From NCBI RefSeq assembly GCF_012271785.1, contig NZ_JAAWVT010000001.1:930001-994000 (forward strand): a DNA stretch of 64,000 nt. The letters run 5' to 3'. Of this stretch, positions 25,564-34,235 are shown in pieces. Source of the DNA: Paeniglutamicibacter terrestris. Its GTDB lineage: Bacteria; Actinomycetota; Actinomycetes; Actinomycetales; Micrococcaceae. A program made the position numbers and the translations under genes. Numbering within the stretch: position 1 is the stretch's first letter; each line of letters opens with the position of its first letter. The notes below the pieces were generated by a model. That model was not told where the DNA came from. It saw nothing but the letters and a program-made list of their open reading frames with translations, and made no database searches.

Positions 25564-26523
25564 TTAGCGGTTGTACGCCGGCATGGGGCCGTGCAGGGAG
25601 GCAGACGCAGCGCTCGCGGCGTCGGCGAGTTCGGGGTCAAGTGGTCCGGCAGCAATCGCCACCAGATTGGCTTGCAGCTGCTGAACCTTTGATCCGCCGA
25701 GCAAGAGCGAGTCCACCTGACGGTGGTAAGCCAACCAGCGCAGCGAAAGCTCTATCAGGGAAATATCCGCCTCGGCGGCAATGGCCGAAAGCTTGTCGAT
25801 GGCGGCAAAGAGGTCGGCGTCCCAGTAGCGCTGAGTGTACATTTCGGCCAGACGTGAATCCCCGAAGCGTCCACCGGTGGGCCGCTGCGTGAAGGAGTGC
25901 TGACCCGTGAGCAGTCCACCGCCCAGCGGGTTGTAGACCATGGTCTCCACCCCGGTAGCTGCGGCAAAGGGCAGGTACTCGGTTTCGATCCGGCGGCCAA
26001 CCAAGTTGTAAAGCTGCTGGGCGACGATCGGCTGGGGTGCACCGACTGCGTGAGCCACCTGTTGAATTTGGGCGATCTGCCACGCGGCAAAGTTTGATAC
26101 ACCCAGGGCCAAGATCTTGCCCTCGGTATGCAGCTTGGCTACCTCGGCGAGAGTCTCTTCCAACGGCGTGCTGTAGTCCGGCTGGTGCAGGTAAAACAGG
26201 TCAAGCCTGTCGGTATTCAACCTTTTCAGCGACCCTTCCACACTGCGTCGCAGCGCCGCCGGGGATAGCAGGGCATCGTCCCCCGCATCCGCGTGCGGCA
26301 TGCCTGCCTTGGAAGCCAAGAAGACTTCATCACGCTTGCCCTCGAGCAGTGTGGCCAACAATTCTTCGGTCACCCCACCAACGTAGGCATTGGCCGTGTC
26401 GATGTGCCGGATCCCGGCATCCAGTGCGGTCCGCAGGATCTGCGCGCTAGTGGCGGCATCGGCGGTATCGCCAAAGGTCATCGTTCCCAGGACCAGATTG
26501 GCCGCTGACGTTGTGGTGCTCAT
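25564..26523 (-). CDS. Aldo/keto reductase
   Basis: 319 residues from the ATG at 26523, which is preceded by AAAGGAAG; the frame to 26679 is not supported and would run into the ATPase gene. AKR features include DTANAYVGGVTEELL (catalytic Asp and Tyr), LASKAG and a C-terminal cofactor-binding LLGGSKVQQLQAN. Reduces aldehydes or ketones of sugars with NADPH. It follows the transporter genes by 47 bases. It is not a close duplicate of the AKR at 37943-38890. Confidence 0.85.
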   Translation of the reverse strand: MSTTTSAANLVLGTMTFGDTADAATSAQILRTALDAGIRHIDTANAYVGGVTEELLATLLEGKRDEVFLASKAGMPHADAGDDALLSPAALRRSVEGSLKRLNTDRLDLFYLHQPDYSTPLEETLAEVAKLHTEGKILALGVSNFAAWQIAQIQQVAHAVGAPQPIVAQQLYNLVGRRIETEYLPFAAATGVETMVYNPLGGGLLTGQHSFTQRPTGGRFGDSRLAEMYTQRYWDADLFAAIDKLSAIAAEADISLIELSLRWLAYHRQVDSLLLGGSKVQQLQANLVAIAAGPLDPELADAASAASASLHGPMPAYNR

Positions 26524-26570
26524 GTTCTTCCTTTGTGAGGTGGCGGTGAAGTGGGGTGGCGCGAGGGTTG

Positions 26571-27407
26571 TTAACCGGCGAGCCCGGCGAGCAGGTGGCG
26601 CGGTTTGATCCCCTGCATGCGGCTGGGATCCAGAGCCGCCCGGCGCAACGAGCGAGTGTAGTCGGCGGACGGAGAACAAAGCACCTGGCGGGTTGGCCCC
26701 GACTCAACCAACTCACCGCGGCGCATCACCACAATCTGCTCGCTGATCTCCTGGACCACACCCAGATTGTGCGAGATGAAGAGATACGAAATCCCCGTCT
26801 CCGCCTGAATCTCGGCCAACAGCTGCAGCACCTGGGCCTGCACCGAAACATCCAGCGCACTGGTAGCTTCGTCGCAGACCAGCAGCTCCGGCTTGGAAGC
26901 CAGCGCCCGGGCAATGCCGATGCGTTGGCGCTGGCCGCCGGAGAACTCGTTGGGCCGGCGGTACAGCGCACTGGCGGGAAGACCCACCCGATCCAACAGG
27001 CGTTTAGCCTCCTGGGTTCGCTCGGCGGCCGAGGCCATCTTCTGGATCTTTAATGGCTCCGTAATGATCTCCTCGGCCGTTTGGCGAGGGTCAAGGGAAC
27101 CGTAGGGATCTTGGAAGACCATCTGGAATTTCTTGCGCAGCGGGCGCAGCTCGGATTCGGACAGTGTCAACAGATCGGTGCCGTCCAAATGGATGGATCC
27201 GCTGGTGGGCTTGAGCAGGCGCATGATCGATTTGGCCACGGTTGATTTGCCGCAACCCGATTCACCCACGATCGCCAGTGTCGAGCCGCGAGCCACATCA
27301 AATGACACATCATTCACCGCGCGATAGGGTCCGGTGCGGGTGGAGTACTCCACCACCAGATTCTTCACCGAGAGGAACGGGGCAGCCGTGCTGGTTGTCT
27401 CAGACAT
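26571..27407 (-). CDS. ABC transporter ATP-binding protein (OppF/DppF type)
   Basis: 278 residues from the ATG at 27407 with GGAGG upstream. Walker A GESGCGKST, signature FSGGQRQRIGIARAL and Walker B LLVCDEATSALD are intact. C-terminal oligopeptide-transporter extension ends with GIKPRHLLAGLAG. The start overlaps the preceding ATPase gene by 8 bases. Energises import by the two permeases encoded upstream. Confidence 0.9.
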   Translation of the reverse strand: MSETTSTAAPFLSVKNLVVEYSTRTGPYRAVNDVSFDVARGSTLAIVGESGCGKSTVAKSIMRLLKPTSGSIHLDGTDLLTLSESELRPLRKKFQMVFQDPYGSLDPRQTAEEIITEPLKIQKMASAAERTQEAKRLLDRVGLPASALYRRPNEFSGGQRQRIGIARALASKPELLVCDEATSALDVSVQAQVLQLLAEIQAETGISYLFISHNLGVVQEISEQIVVMRRGELVESGPTRQVLCSPSADYTRSLRRAALDPSRMQGIKPRHLLAGLAG

Positions 27408-28260
27408 GGGATTCCTCCACTGGCATCGATTCGTCCCAGTCTCCCAGACGCGGCACTGCCGCCAGGAGCTTGCGGGTATATTCTTCGGATGGTTCTTCAA
27501 CCACCTGGCGGGCGTCGCCAGATTCAACAAAACGCCCGCGCTGCATCACATGGATGGTGTCGGAGACCAATCGAGCCACCCCGATATCGTGGGTGATCAT
27601 CAAGATTGCGGTGCCCCGAGTTTCTTGGATTTCCAACATCAGATCCAAAATTCCGGCTTGCACCGTGACATCCAGGGCGCTGGTGGGCTCATCGGCCACC
27701 AGCAGCTCGGGTTCACTCGCCAACGCGATGGCGATCAGGACGCGTTGCAGCATGCCACCGGAGAGCTGGTGTGGAAACTTCTTCAGTTGCTCTTCCACCA
27801 ATGGAATGCGCACCTGGCCAAGCAGTTCCATGGCCTTGGCATGGATGGCTTCCTTGCCCTTGACCTTGCCGGTGATCTTGATGGCTTCGCGCAATTGCGA
27901 ACCAATCGAAAGCACCGGACTCAAAGCTGTCATCGGATCCTGCGGGATCAGGGCCAGACCACGGCCGCGGAACTTTTTTATGGTTTGGTGGTCGCTCAAC
28001 ACGTCCTTGCCCTTGATCCGGACCGCACCCGATAGCACCGCCAGATCTCGTGGAAGCAGCTGCAACAGCGCCATGGCAGTGGTGGATTTGCCCGAACCGG
28101 ATTCACCGATAATGGTGACGGTTTCGCCGCGCCCGATGCTGAAACTGACGTTATCAACCGCCTTGAAGACTCCGTTGTCGGTCATCAATTCGACGCTGAG
28201 ATTCTTGACCTCAAGCACCGCGGTATACGGCGGCGCTTCGTTGTGGGTAAGGGTGCTCAT
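27400..28260 (-). CDS. ABC transporter ATP-binding protein (OppD/DppD type)
   Basis: 286 residues. Walker A GESGSGKST, signature LSGGMLQRVLIAIAL and Walker B LLVADEPTSALDVTV are all present. The D-type partner of the following F-type ATPase; the two form the heterodimeric engine of a peptide/opine/glycoside-type importer. It begins two bases after the stop of the DppC-type permease. Confidence 0.9.
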   Translation of the reverse strand: MSTLTHNEAPPYTAVLEVKNLSVELMTDNGVFKAVDNVSFSIGRGETVTIIGESGSGKSTTAMALLQLLPRDLAVLSGAVRIKGKDVLSDHQTIKKFRGRGLALIPQDPMTALSPVLSIGSQLREAIKITGKVKGKEAIHAKAMELLGQVRIPLVEEQLKKFPHQLSGGMLQRVLIAIALASEPELLVADEPTSALDVTVQAGILDLMLEIQETRGTAILMITHDIGVARLVSDTIHVMQRGRFVESGDARQVVEEPSEEYTRKLLAAVPRLGDWDESMPVEESHV

Positions 28261-28262
28261 GT

Positions 28263-29186
28263 TCAGGCTTCCTTCCGGTTCTTGCGGCGGGGACGACCAT
28301 CACGCAGGGCATCTCCGAGGAGGTTGACGCCGACCACCAGAGCCACGATGACTAGGCCGGGCAGGGTCACCATCCACCAGGAGGTGGTGATGTAGTCCTG
28401 ACCGTCGGAGATCAGTCGGCCCCAGGTGGCGAAGGGACGCTGCGGTCCGGCACCCAGGAAGGAGAGCGCGCTTTCGAGCAGTACGGCCTGGGCCAACAAC
28501 AGCAGGATCACCAGGCTCGCCTGCTTGAAGACGTTGGGGATTACGTGCTTGATGAGGATGGAGATCTTGTGCAGACCCAGGGTCTTGGCGGCATCCACAT
28601 AGGGCTTTTCGCGTTCCACCAACACCAGGGAGCGGGTCAGCCGAGCGACCTCAGGCCATTGCGCTATGGCGATGACACCGGTGATCACCGGGATGGATGG
28701 GCCAAAGAGGGCTACGACCAGCAGGAGCATCATCAGCAGCGGCAGCGACATCTGGGCTTCTAAGACGCGAGAGATCAGCACATCTGCCCAGCGTCCGTAG
28801 AAGCCGGCGATCGATCCGAGGATCACACCGATGGCGCCGGAGACCACCACGGCCAACACACCGATCATCAGCGAGGTCTGCCCACCGAACAAAATTCGCG
28901 AGAGCAGATCGCGGCCCAATTGGTCGGTGCCGAAGAGATAACCGTCGCTCAGCGGCGGCAGGCGCCGTGCGCCCAAGTTCTGAGCGTTTGGATCGGCCAG
29001 CGGCAAGAAGTTGGCCAGCACGATCGGTAGGAAAACCAAGAGGGTCAGGATGGCACCTGCCCAGAGCTTGATTTTTGCGGAGCGTGCGCGCCTAGCCGAA
29101 GCCGAAGCCTTGAGCGCCTTCGCGGTCACCGCCGAGGGTGCGCTGGATGTTGCAGGTGCCTGAGTGATGTGCGTTGCGGTGCTCAT
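28263..29186 (-). CDS. ABC transporter permease (DppC/OppC type)
   Basis: 307 residues. An N-terminal Ala/Ser-rich cytosolic segment is followed by the OppC_N helix and five membrane spans. The pattern YLFGTDQLGRDLLSRILFGG is diagnostic of the family, and the ATPase-coupling loop is VEREKPYVDAAKTLG. Its start overlaps the DppB-type gene by 4 bases. Confidence 0.9.
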   Translation of the reverse strand: MSTATHITQAPATSSAPSAVTAKALKASASARRARSAKIKLWAGAILTLLVFLPIVLANFLPLADPNAQNLGARRLPPLSDGYLFGTDQLGRDLLSRILFGGQTSLMIGVLAVVVSGAIGVILGSIAGFYGRWADVLISRVLEAQMSLPLLMMLLLVVALFGPSIPVITGVIAIAQWPEVARLTRSLVLVEREKPYVDAAKTLGLHKISILIKHVIPNVFKQASLVILLLLAQAVLLESALSFLGAGPQRPFATWGRLISDGQDYITTSWWMVTLPGLVIVALVVGVNLLGDALRDGRPRRKNRKEA

Positions 29187-30118
29187 ACCGATGCCGCCTT
29201 TCCGAGTCGAACGCGGGGATCAAGCAAGGGGTAAGCCAGGTCAATGAGCAGCTGAACCGCGACGGCCAGCAGAGCGGTAATGAGCACCGTAGCCTGGATC
29301 AGCGGGTAGTCCCGGGTTTCCAAGGCTCGGACAATCAACGAGCCAACCCCCGGCCAACCGAAAACGACTTCCACCACGACCACACCGTTGAGCATCGCGG
29401 CAAAGCGTGTACCCAGGGCGGTGAATACTGGGATGCCGGCGTTGCCCAGGGCGTAACGCCAGGTCAGCAAGCGTTCAGAGACACCGCGGGAGCGGGCGAT
29501 GGTGAGATAGGGAGAATTGAAGTTGTTGACCATTTCCCGGCGCACCATGCGCGAGATTAATGCGACCTGCAGAATCGCCACCGTAATGGTGGGCAGGACC
29601 AACCCACCCCAGGTTGTGAAGCCGGAAGCGGGGAAGATCGGCAGGACCACCGAGAAGGCGGTCAGTAGCATGATGCCGGTCCAGAAGTCGGGCATGGACT
29701 GCCCGGCAACTGTCAGTACATTGACTCCGACCTCGCCACCGGTGTCGGCACGGCGGGCCATCCACATGCCCAGCGGGATCGCGACCAGCGCGGCCAGCAG
29801 GATCGAGGAAGTGGCCAGGGTCAGCGTGTACGGCAGGCGTTCCATGACCACGGTCATCGCGGGAGCCTGGAAGGAGTAAGAGGTGCCGAGATTGCCGGTG
29901 AAAAGTTGGCCAATGAAGATCAGGTATTGCTGGAAGATCGGGGCGTCGAGGCCGAATTGTTCGCGTACCGCGGCCAACTCTTCGCTGGTGGCCAGCGGGC
30001 CGGCGAAGGCCGCAGCGGGGTCACCGGGTGCGAGGCGGATGAGCAGGAAGACCACCGAGACCGTCAAGAAGACGGTCAGCAGTCCCTGGCCCAGTCGTTT
30101 GGGGAGATAGGTGAGCAT
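29183..30118 (-). CDS. ABC transporter permease (DppB/OppB type)
   Basis: 311 residues from the ATG at 30118, two bases after the binding-protein stop; the longer frame to 30229 lies inside that gene. MLTYLPKRLGQGLLTVFLTV begins the first helix, and the coupling region is TIARSRGVSERLLTWRYAL. Six membrane spans are expected. Works with the DppC-type partner. Confidence 0.9.
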   Translation of the reverse strand: MLTYLPKRLGQGLLTVFLTVSVVFLLIRLAPGDPAAAFAGPLATSEELAAVREQFGLDAPIFQQYLIFIGQLFTGNLGTSYSFQAPAMTVVMERLPYTLTLATSSILLAALVAIPLGMWMARRADTGGEVGVNVLTVAGQSMPDFWTGIMLLTAFSVVLPIFPASGFTTWGGLVLPTITVAILQVALISRMVRREMVNNFNSPYLTIARSRGVSERLLTWRYALGNAGIPVFTALGTRFAAMLNGVVVVEVVFGWPGVGSLIVRALETRDYPLIQATVLITALLAVAVQLLIDLAYPLLDPRVRLGKAASV

Positions 30119-30120
30119 TC

Positions 30121-31698
30121 TCAGGCTTCCAATCCGATGTGGGACAACGGGTATGAGTTGGCCGCTGACAGAGAGAGTGTCTGGACCCGGTTGCGCCGGG
30201 CCAGGATCGATTTGGGCACAAAGGCCCAAGCACAGGGCCAGGTGTCCCAGGCTCCCTGTTGGGCATCCTTGAGGTATACCTCGCGTTTGGCCTCATCAAC
30301 TTCCGCTGCGGCAAGACCGATCTTCGCGGCAACCGCCTTATTGACGTAGCCCTGGTAGGTGTCGCGGGTCTTTTCCTTTTCCGGGGTTCCGGCATACATG
30401 CCCTGCAGCATGGTGATGGCCAATCCGGTGGGGCTGGAGAAGCCGTTTCCGAGCAAATCCCAGTCGCCTTCTTTGCCCTGTCGCCATTGCAGGATGTTTC
30501 CGCCGGGTTCAAATTGCTGCAACTCGGTGCGCACGCCGATGTCCCAGAACATTTGCACCAACGCCTCCATGATGGCGGTATCGGAGGGGAACTCTCCGGT
30601 TTCCCAAATGATCTTGAGTTTTAGGTCGCTGACACCCAAATCTTTGAGCAGTGACTTGGCCTTGGCCGGGTCATAAACAAAGTCACCGGTCTTGGCGTGG
30701 CCAAAGAGGCTGGCGGGCGTGACGCCTTGAGCCTGTTCGACAGAATCGATCAGCACGTCATGCACCAGCGCTTGGCCATCAATGGCAAAGGATAACGCCT
30801 CGCGGACCCGCACATCGCTGAGCGGGTGGGAGGAAGGCTTGCGGAAATTGTAGAAGATCTGATTCATACGCAGAGAGGACGCCGTCTCGATGGTGACACC
30901 CGGCAGACCGCTGAGTTGTTCCATGGAGTTTGGGGAGATCGAGTCGATGACGTCGACCTCACCGCTGCGCAGAGCGATCACGCGGGAGGATTCTTCGGGT
31001 AGGAAGCGCACATTCACGCGCTGGACGGCCGGGGCCGTTCCCCAATACGTTTCGTTGCGCAGCAGCTGGTAGGTGCCAGCGCCGCGGTTAAAGGATTCAA
31101 CGGTATAGGGACCGGTGCCGACACCGGTCTGCAGCTCTTCAGGCTTGTTATCCGCCGCCGGAGTGATCAAGATCAGCGCCATGAGGGCGTCAAGGATGGG
31201 GATCGGTGCCTTGGAGTCAAGATAGAAGCTGCGTTCGTCCAGGGCGGTGATCCTCGGGAATTCTGGGAAGAAGCCTGCAACAAAGGAACCTTGGACCTCG
31301 CGGTACATTTGCAGCGCGGTGGAAACGTCTTTGATTTCTACCGGTCGACCGTCGGAGTAAGTGACCCCCTTGCGCAGTGTGGCCTTCCAGCGCGTCGGAG
31401 AAAGCATCACAAAGGATTCGGCCAGCATGGGGATAGGAGTGATCTCCGGCCCGATGGCCGTCAAGCCTTCACGCACCGCGCGCTGTACCGTGACTGCCGC
31501 ATCAAATTGATTCAGCTTGTTATCCAGCGAGACAAGCGAACGGTTCAGTGCCAGGGTCAGGGTGTCTTCACCGGGCAGGCCGGTGGGACCTGCGCAGGCG
31601 CTGGCGCTTAATCCGATCCCCGCGAAGAGTCCTGCCGCTCCGGCAAGTCGCAGCAATTGCCGACGCGACATGTCGTGGCCAGGGAATGATGCGGTCAT
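30121..31698 (-). CDS. Extracellular solute-binding lipoprotein, family 5
   Basis: 525 residues from the ATG at 31698 (GAGAGG upstream). The N-terminus has a twin-arginine stretch (SRRQLLRLAGAAGLFAG) and a lipobox ending SASAC, so export of the folded lipoprotein by the Tat route is possible. The mature part belongs to the peptide/nickel-binding family 5, which also includes binders of oligosaccharides. It is the first gene of the nine-gene operon, which points to a glycoside- or sugar-acid-containing ligand rather than a peptide. Confidence 0.88.
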   Translation of the reverse strand: MTASFPGHDMSRRQLLRLAGAAGLFAGIGLSASACAGPTGLPGEDTLTLALNRSLVSLDNKLNQFDAAVTVQRAVREGLTAIGPEITPIPMLAESFVMLSPTRWKATLRKGVTYSDGRPVEIKDVSTALQMYREVQGSFVAGFFPEFPRITALDERSFYLDSKAPIPILDALMALILITPAADNKPEELQTGVGTGPYTVESFNRGAGTYQLLRNETYWGTAPAVQRVNVRFLPEESSRVIALRSGEVDVIDSISPNSMEQLSGLPGVTIETASSLRMNQIFYNFRKPSSHPLSDVRVREALSFAIDGQALVHDVLIDSVEQAQGVTPASLFGHAKTGDFVYDPAKAKSLLKDLGVSDLKLKIIWETGEFPSDTAIMEALVQMFWDIGVRTELQQFEPGGNILQWRQGKEGDWDLLGNGFSSPTGLAITMLQGMYAGTPEKEKTRDTYQGYVNKAVAAKIGLAAAEVDEAKREVYLKDAQQGAWDTWPCAWAFVPKSILARRNRVQTLSLSAANSYPLSHIGLEA

Positions 31699-31797
31699 GA
31701 TTGACCTCTCGATTCGTCGTATTGGAGCATCGTTGACCCAACCCATTGGGGCACCTTGCTCTCCTGAGCATTTGTAACTCAGGTCACTCTGTCACGA

Positions 31798-31837
31798 TTG
31801 CGCGTAATGCGCAATACCAATAGCGCGTTTCGCGCAA
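31798..31837. promoter_or_regulatory. Two copies of a 17-bp palindromic site in a divergent promoter region
   Basis: TTGCGCGTAATGCGCAA (31798-31814) and TAGCGCGTTTCGCGCAA (31821-31837) share the pattern TNGCGCGTNNNGCGCAA and are centred 23 bases apart, about two helical turns. They lie between the binding-protein gene (minus) and the kinase-dehydrogenase gene (plus). The DeoR regulator encoded at 34236-35003 is the obvious candidate to bind them, although this is inference. Confidence 0.65.
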
Positions 31838-31911
31838 CTGTGTCATGATGAAGACATCAGTCGAAGGTCCATGGCCTTCTTAGACCCCACCTAGGAGGTG
31901 AAAATTCAGCC

Positions 31912-34179
31912 ATGCAGCCAATCGCTAGTGATCCACCGACAACAGCAATGTCCCCGGAGAACCAACAAGTACTTATCTTGGCCGATGACTTCACCGGTGC
32001 CTGCGAGGTGGCCCTGCCCTGGAAATCACTCGGATACGGTGCGGCGATCACACTAGATGCCAGCGCGGTCCGCACCACGCGGGTTCATATCATCGACACC
32101 GATACCCGCGGATTACCTTCCACGCAGGCCGCAACCATCACACGTTCGATATTGGCTTCACATGTGCCCACGGGACTGCTGATCAAAAAGATCGATTCTC
32201 TCTGGCGCGGCAATATTCCTGCCGAGCTTTTGGCGCTGGTCAAGTCGGGTTATCGTTTGGTCATTGCCGGGGCACTGCCGCACCTTCACCGTTCGGTCAG
32301 GGACGGTGCACTGCTAATTCAGGGCATCCCTCTGGCGGCGACGGACGCGTGGAACATCGAAACGGCGGCGCCGCCTGTGCTCGTCAGTGATCTACTTGTT
32401 GGTCTTTCCACTAGGCACCTCCCAATGCCCGGCACCAACGACCAGCAGTGGGAAACACAATTGGACGCGGGCCTCAACAACGCCCAGGTCATCATCATTG
32501 ACTGCGAAACCGAGTCGGATCTGGCCACGATCGCCTCCTCTTGTCTCCAGCGCCTGCCATCGGCATCCACTCCCATTGCACTGGTGGGCACCGGTGCGCT
32601 GAACGCAGCGATCGCCACGGCGTATGCCGCCCTCTTCGTTCCCGATGCCAACGAGAGCGAGAAGACGATATCAAAGTCAACCTCAGTACCTGCCCGCGGG
32701 CAGCACCAACTCTTCGCAGTGGTCGGTTCCGCCTCCGGCCGCAGCGGAGAACAACTTGCCCATGCTCGCAAGGCCGGACTAAGGGTCAGGGAAAATGCAT
32801 CTGATCTAGCGGCCGAACTGCTGGATGGAAACCCCGCCATTCTCGCGGCCCCCGCGACGCCGGGCGATCCCGCGGCGACTCTCACCACGCTGCGTCACAA
32901 CGCTGCCCTGCTCCTGGAAGACCAGCCGTCCGCGGATCTTTTCCTCACCGGTGGTGAAACCGCCAGGGCCATCCTTGATGACCAGAACATCGACATCCTG
33001 TATCCCCTGCTTCAACTCGAACCCGGTGTAGTCATCTGCCGCACCCCGGCGGGGCGACTCGTCGGCACCAAACCCGGCACCTTCGGCAGCACCGGCATCC
33101 TGACCCAATCCCTGAAAACTCTGCGCGAACTGCGCACCACCACACCCCAGGAGCACGATCCCATGACCAAAACATTGCAGGACACCCGCCCCTACATCGC
33201 CGTGACCATGGGCGACGGCGCCGGGGTTGGCCCCGAGGTGACCGTCGGAGCTCTCATCGATGAACGTGCCTACGCCACCAGCCGTCCGGTGGTTATCGGG
33301 GATGCCTATCGGCTGCGTCTGGGCGCCACTGCACTCGGCGCCACGGTGGAGATCGTGGAAATCGAGGCGATCTCCGAGGCCATCTTCATCCCGGGACGCA
33401 TCAATGTCATCGACCCGCATCTGCTGTCCCCCGACCTGCCCTGGGGCAAGGAATCGGCGGAGGCGGGAAACGCCGCTTACCACTACATCCGTATTGCCTG
33501 CGAGCTGGGCATGAAGGGTGAGGTGCAGGGCATCTGTACCGCACCGCTAAACAAGGCGGCGCTGCACAGCGCTGGGCACATCTACCCCGGCCACACCGAA
33601 CTGCTGGCCCACTTCATGGGCATCGAGGAGGTCTCCATGATGCTCTCCACCCCCAAGGTCAAGGTCATCCACGTGACCACCCACATCGGGCTCATTGACG
33701 CCATCAACAAGATCGAACCGGGGCTAGTGGAGCGCACGGTGCGCCGCGGGCACGACGCATTGGTCCGGGCCGGAAATGCCAACCCCAAGATCGGTGTGTG
33801 CGCCATCAATCCGCACGCCGGAGAAAACGGTCTCTTTGGGTACGGCGAAGAGGAAACCAAGATCATTCCCGCGCTGGAAAAATTGCGTGCCGACGGTATC
33901 AATGCGGTAGGTCCGCTTCCTGCAGACACCGCGTTCTTCCTCGCCGGGCGCGGGGACTACGATTTGATTGTGGCGATGTACCACGATCAGGGCCACGGAC
34001 CGGTGAAGGTTTTGGGCATCGAGGCCGGAGTGAATATCACCGTGGGACTACCGGTGATCCGGACCTCGGTTGACCATGGCACCGCCTTCGACATCGCCGG
34101 CACCGGCGTGGTGGAGGTTGGCAGCATGATTGAGGCACTGACGCAGGCGGTCAATCTGGCCTCGGTTCCAGCACTCTGA
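31912..34179 (+). CDS. Fused four-carbon acid sugar kinase and PdxA2-type 4-phospho-threonate/erythronate dehydrogenase
   Basis: 755 residues, preceded by a near-perfect ribosome-binding site TAGGAGGTGA. Residues 1 to about 410 form a DUF1537 kinase: ADDFTGACE, DTDTR, KKIDSLWRG in the N-terminal half and TGGETARA and KPGTFGSTGIL in the nucleotide-binding half. Residues 418-755 form a complete PdxA-like dehydrogenase: VTMGDGAGVGPE and metal-binding histidines in YPGHTELLAHF, VTTHIGL and YHDQGHGPVK. Known two-protein pathways phosphorylate threonate or erythronate and then oxidise C3, with decarboxylation to dihydroxyacetone phosphate. Here both are in one chain. The second part begins with an internal ATG (33163) that keeps AGGAG nine bases upstream, so a separate PdxA2 product may also be made. 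True pyridoxal-pathway PdxA is not implied. Confidence 0.88.
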   Translation: MQPIASDPPTTAMSPENQQVLILADDFTGACEVALPWKSLGYGAAITLDASAVRTTRVHIIDTDTRGLPSTQAATITRSILASHVPTGLLIKKIDSLWRGNIPAELLALVKSGYRLVIAGALPHLHRSVRDGALLIQGIPLAATDAWNIETAAPPVLVSDLLVGLSTRHLPMPGTNDQQWETQLDAGLNNAQVIIIDCETESDLATIASSCLQRLPSASTPIALVGTGALNAAIATAYAALFVPDANESEKTISKSTSVPARGQHQLFAVVGSASGRSGEQLAHARKAGLRVRENASDLAAELLDGNPAILAAPATPGDPAATLTTLRHNAALLLEDQPSADLFLTGGETARAILDDQNIDILYPLLQLEPGVVICRTPAGRLVGTKPGTFGSTGILTQSLKTLRELRTTTPQEHDPMTKTLQDTRPYIAVTMGDGAGVGPEVTVGALIDERAYATSRPVVIGDAYRLRLGATALGATVEIVEIEAISEAIFIPGRINVIDPHLLSPDLPWGKESAEAGNAAYHYIRIACELGMKGEVQGICTAPLNKAALHSAGHIYPGHTELLAHFMGIEEVSMMLSTPKVKVIHVTTHIGLIDAINKIEPGLVERTVRRGHDALVRAGNANPKIGVCAINPHAGENGLFGYGEEETKIIPALEKLRADGINAVGPLPADTAFFLAGRGDYDLIVAMYHDQGHGPVKVLGIEAGVNITVGLPVIRTSVDHGTAFDIAGTGVVEVGSMIEALTQAVNLASVPAL

Positions 34180-34235
34180 TTGCTTCACCGATACACTCGG
34201 CGAAGAGCAACTCAACAACATTAAAGGAGGTCAAC

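Noticed and set aside
31912-34179. PdxA of vitamin B6 synthesis
   Set aside because: The fused DUF1537 kinase and the sugar-acid context point to the PdxA2 subfamily rather than pyridoxal phosphate synthesis.
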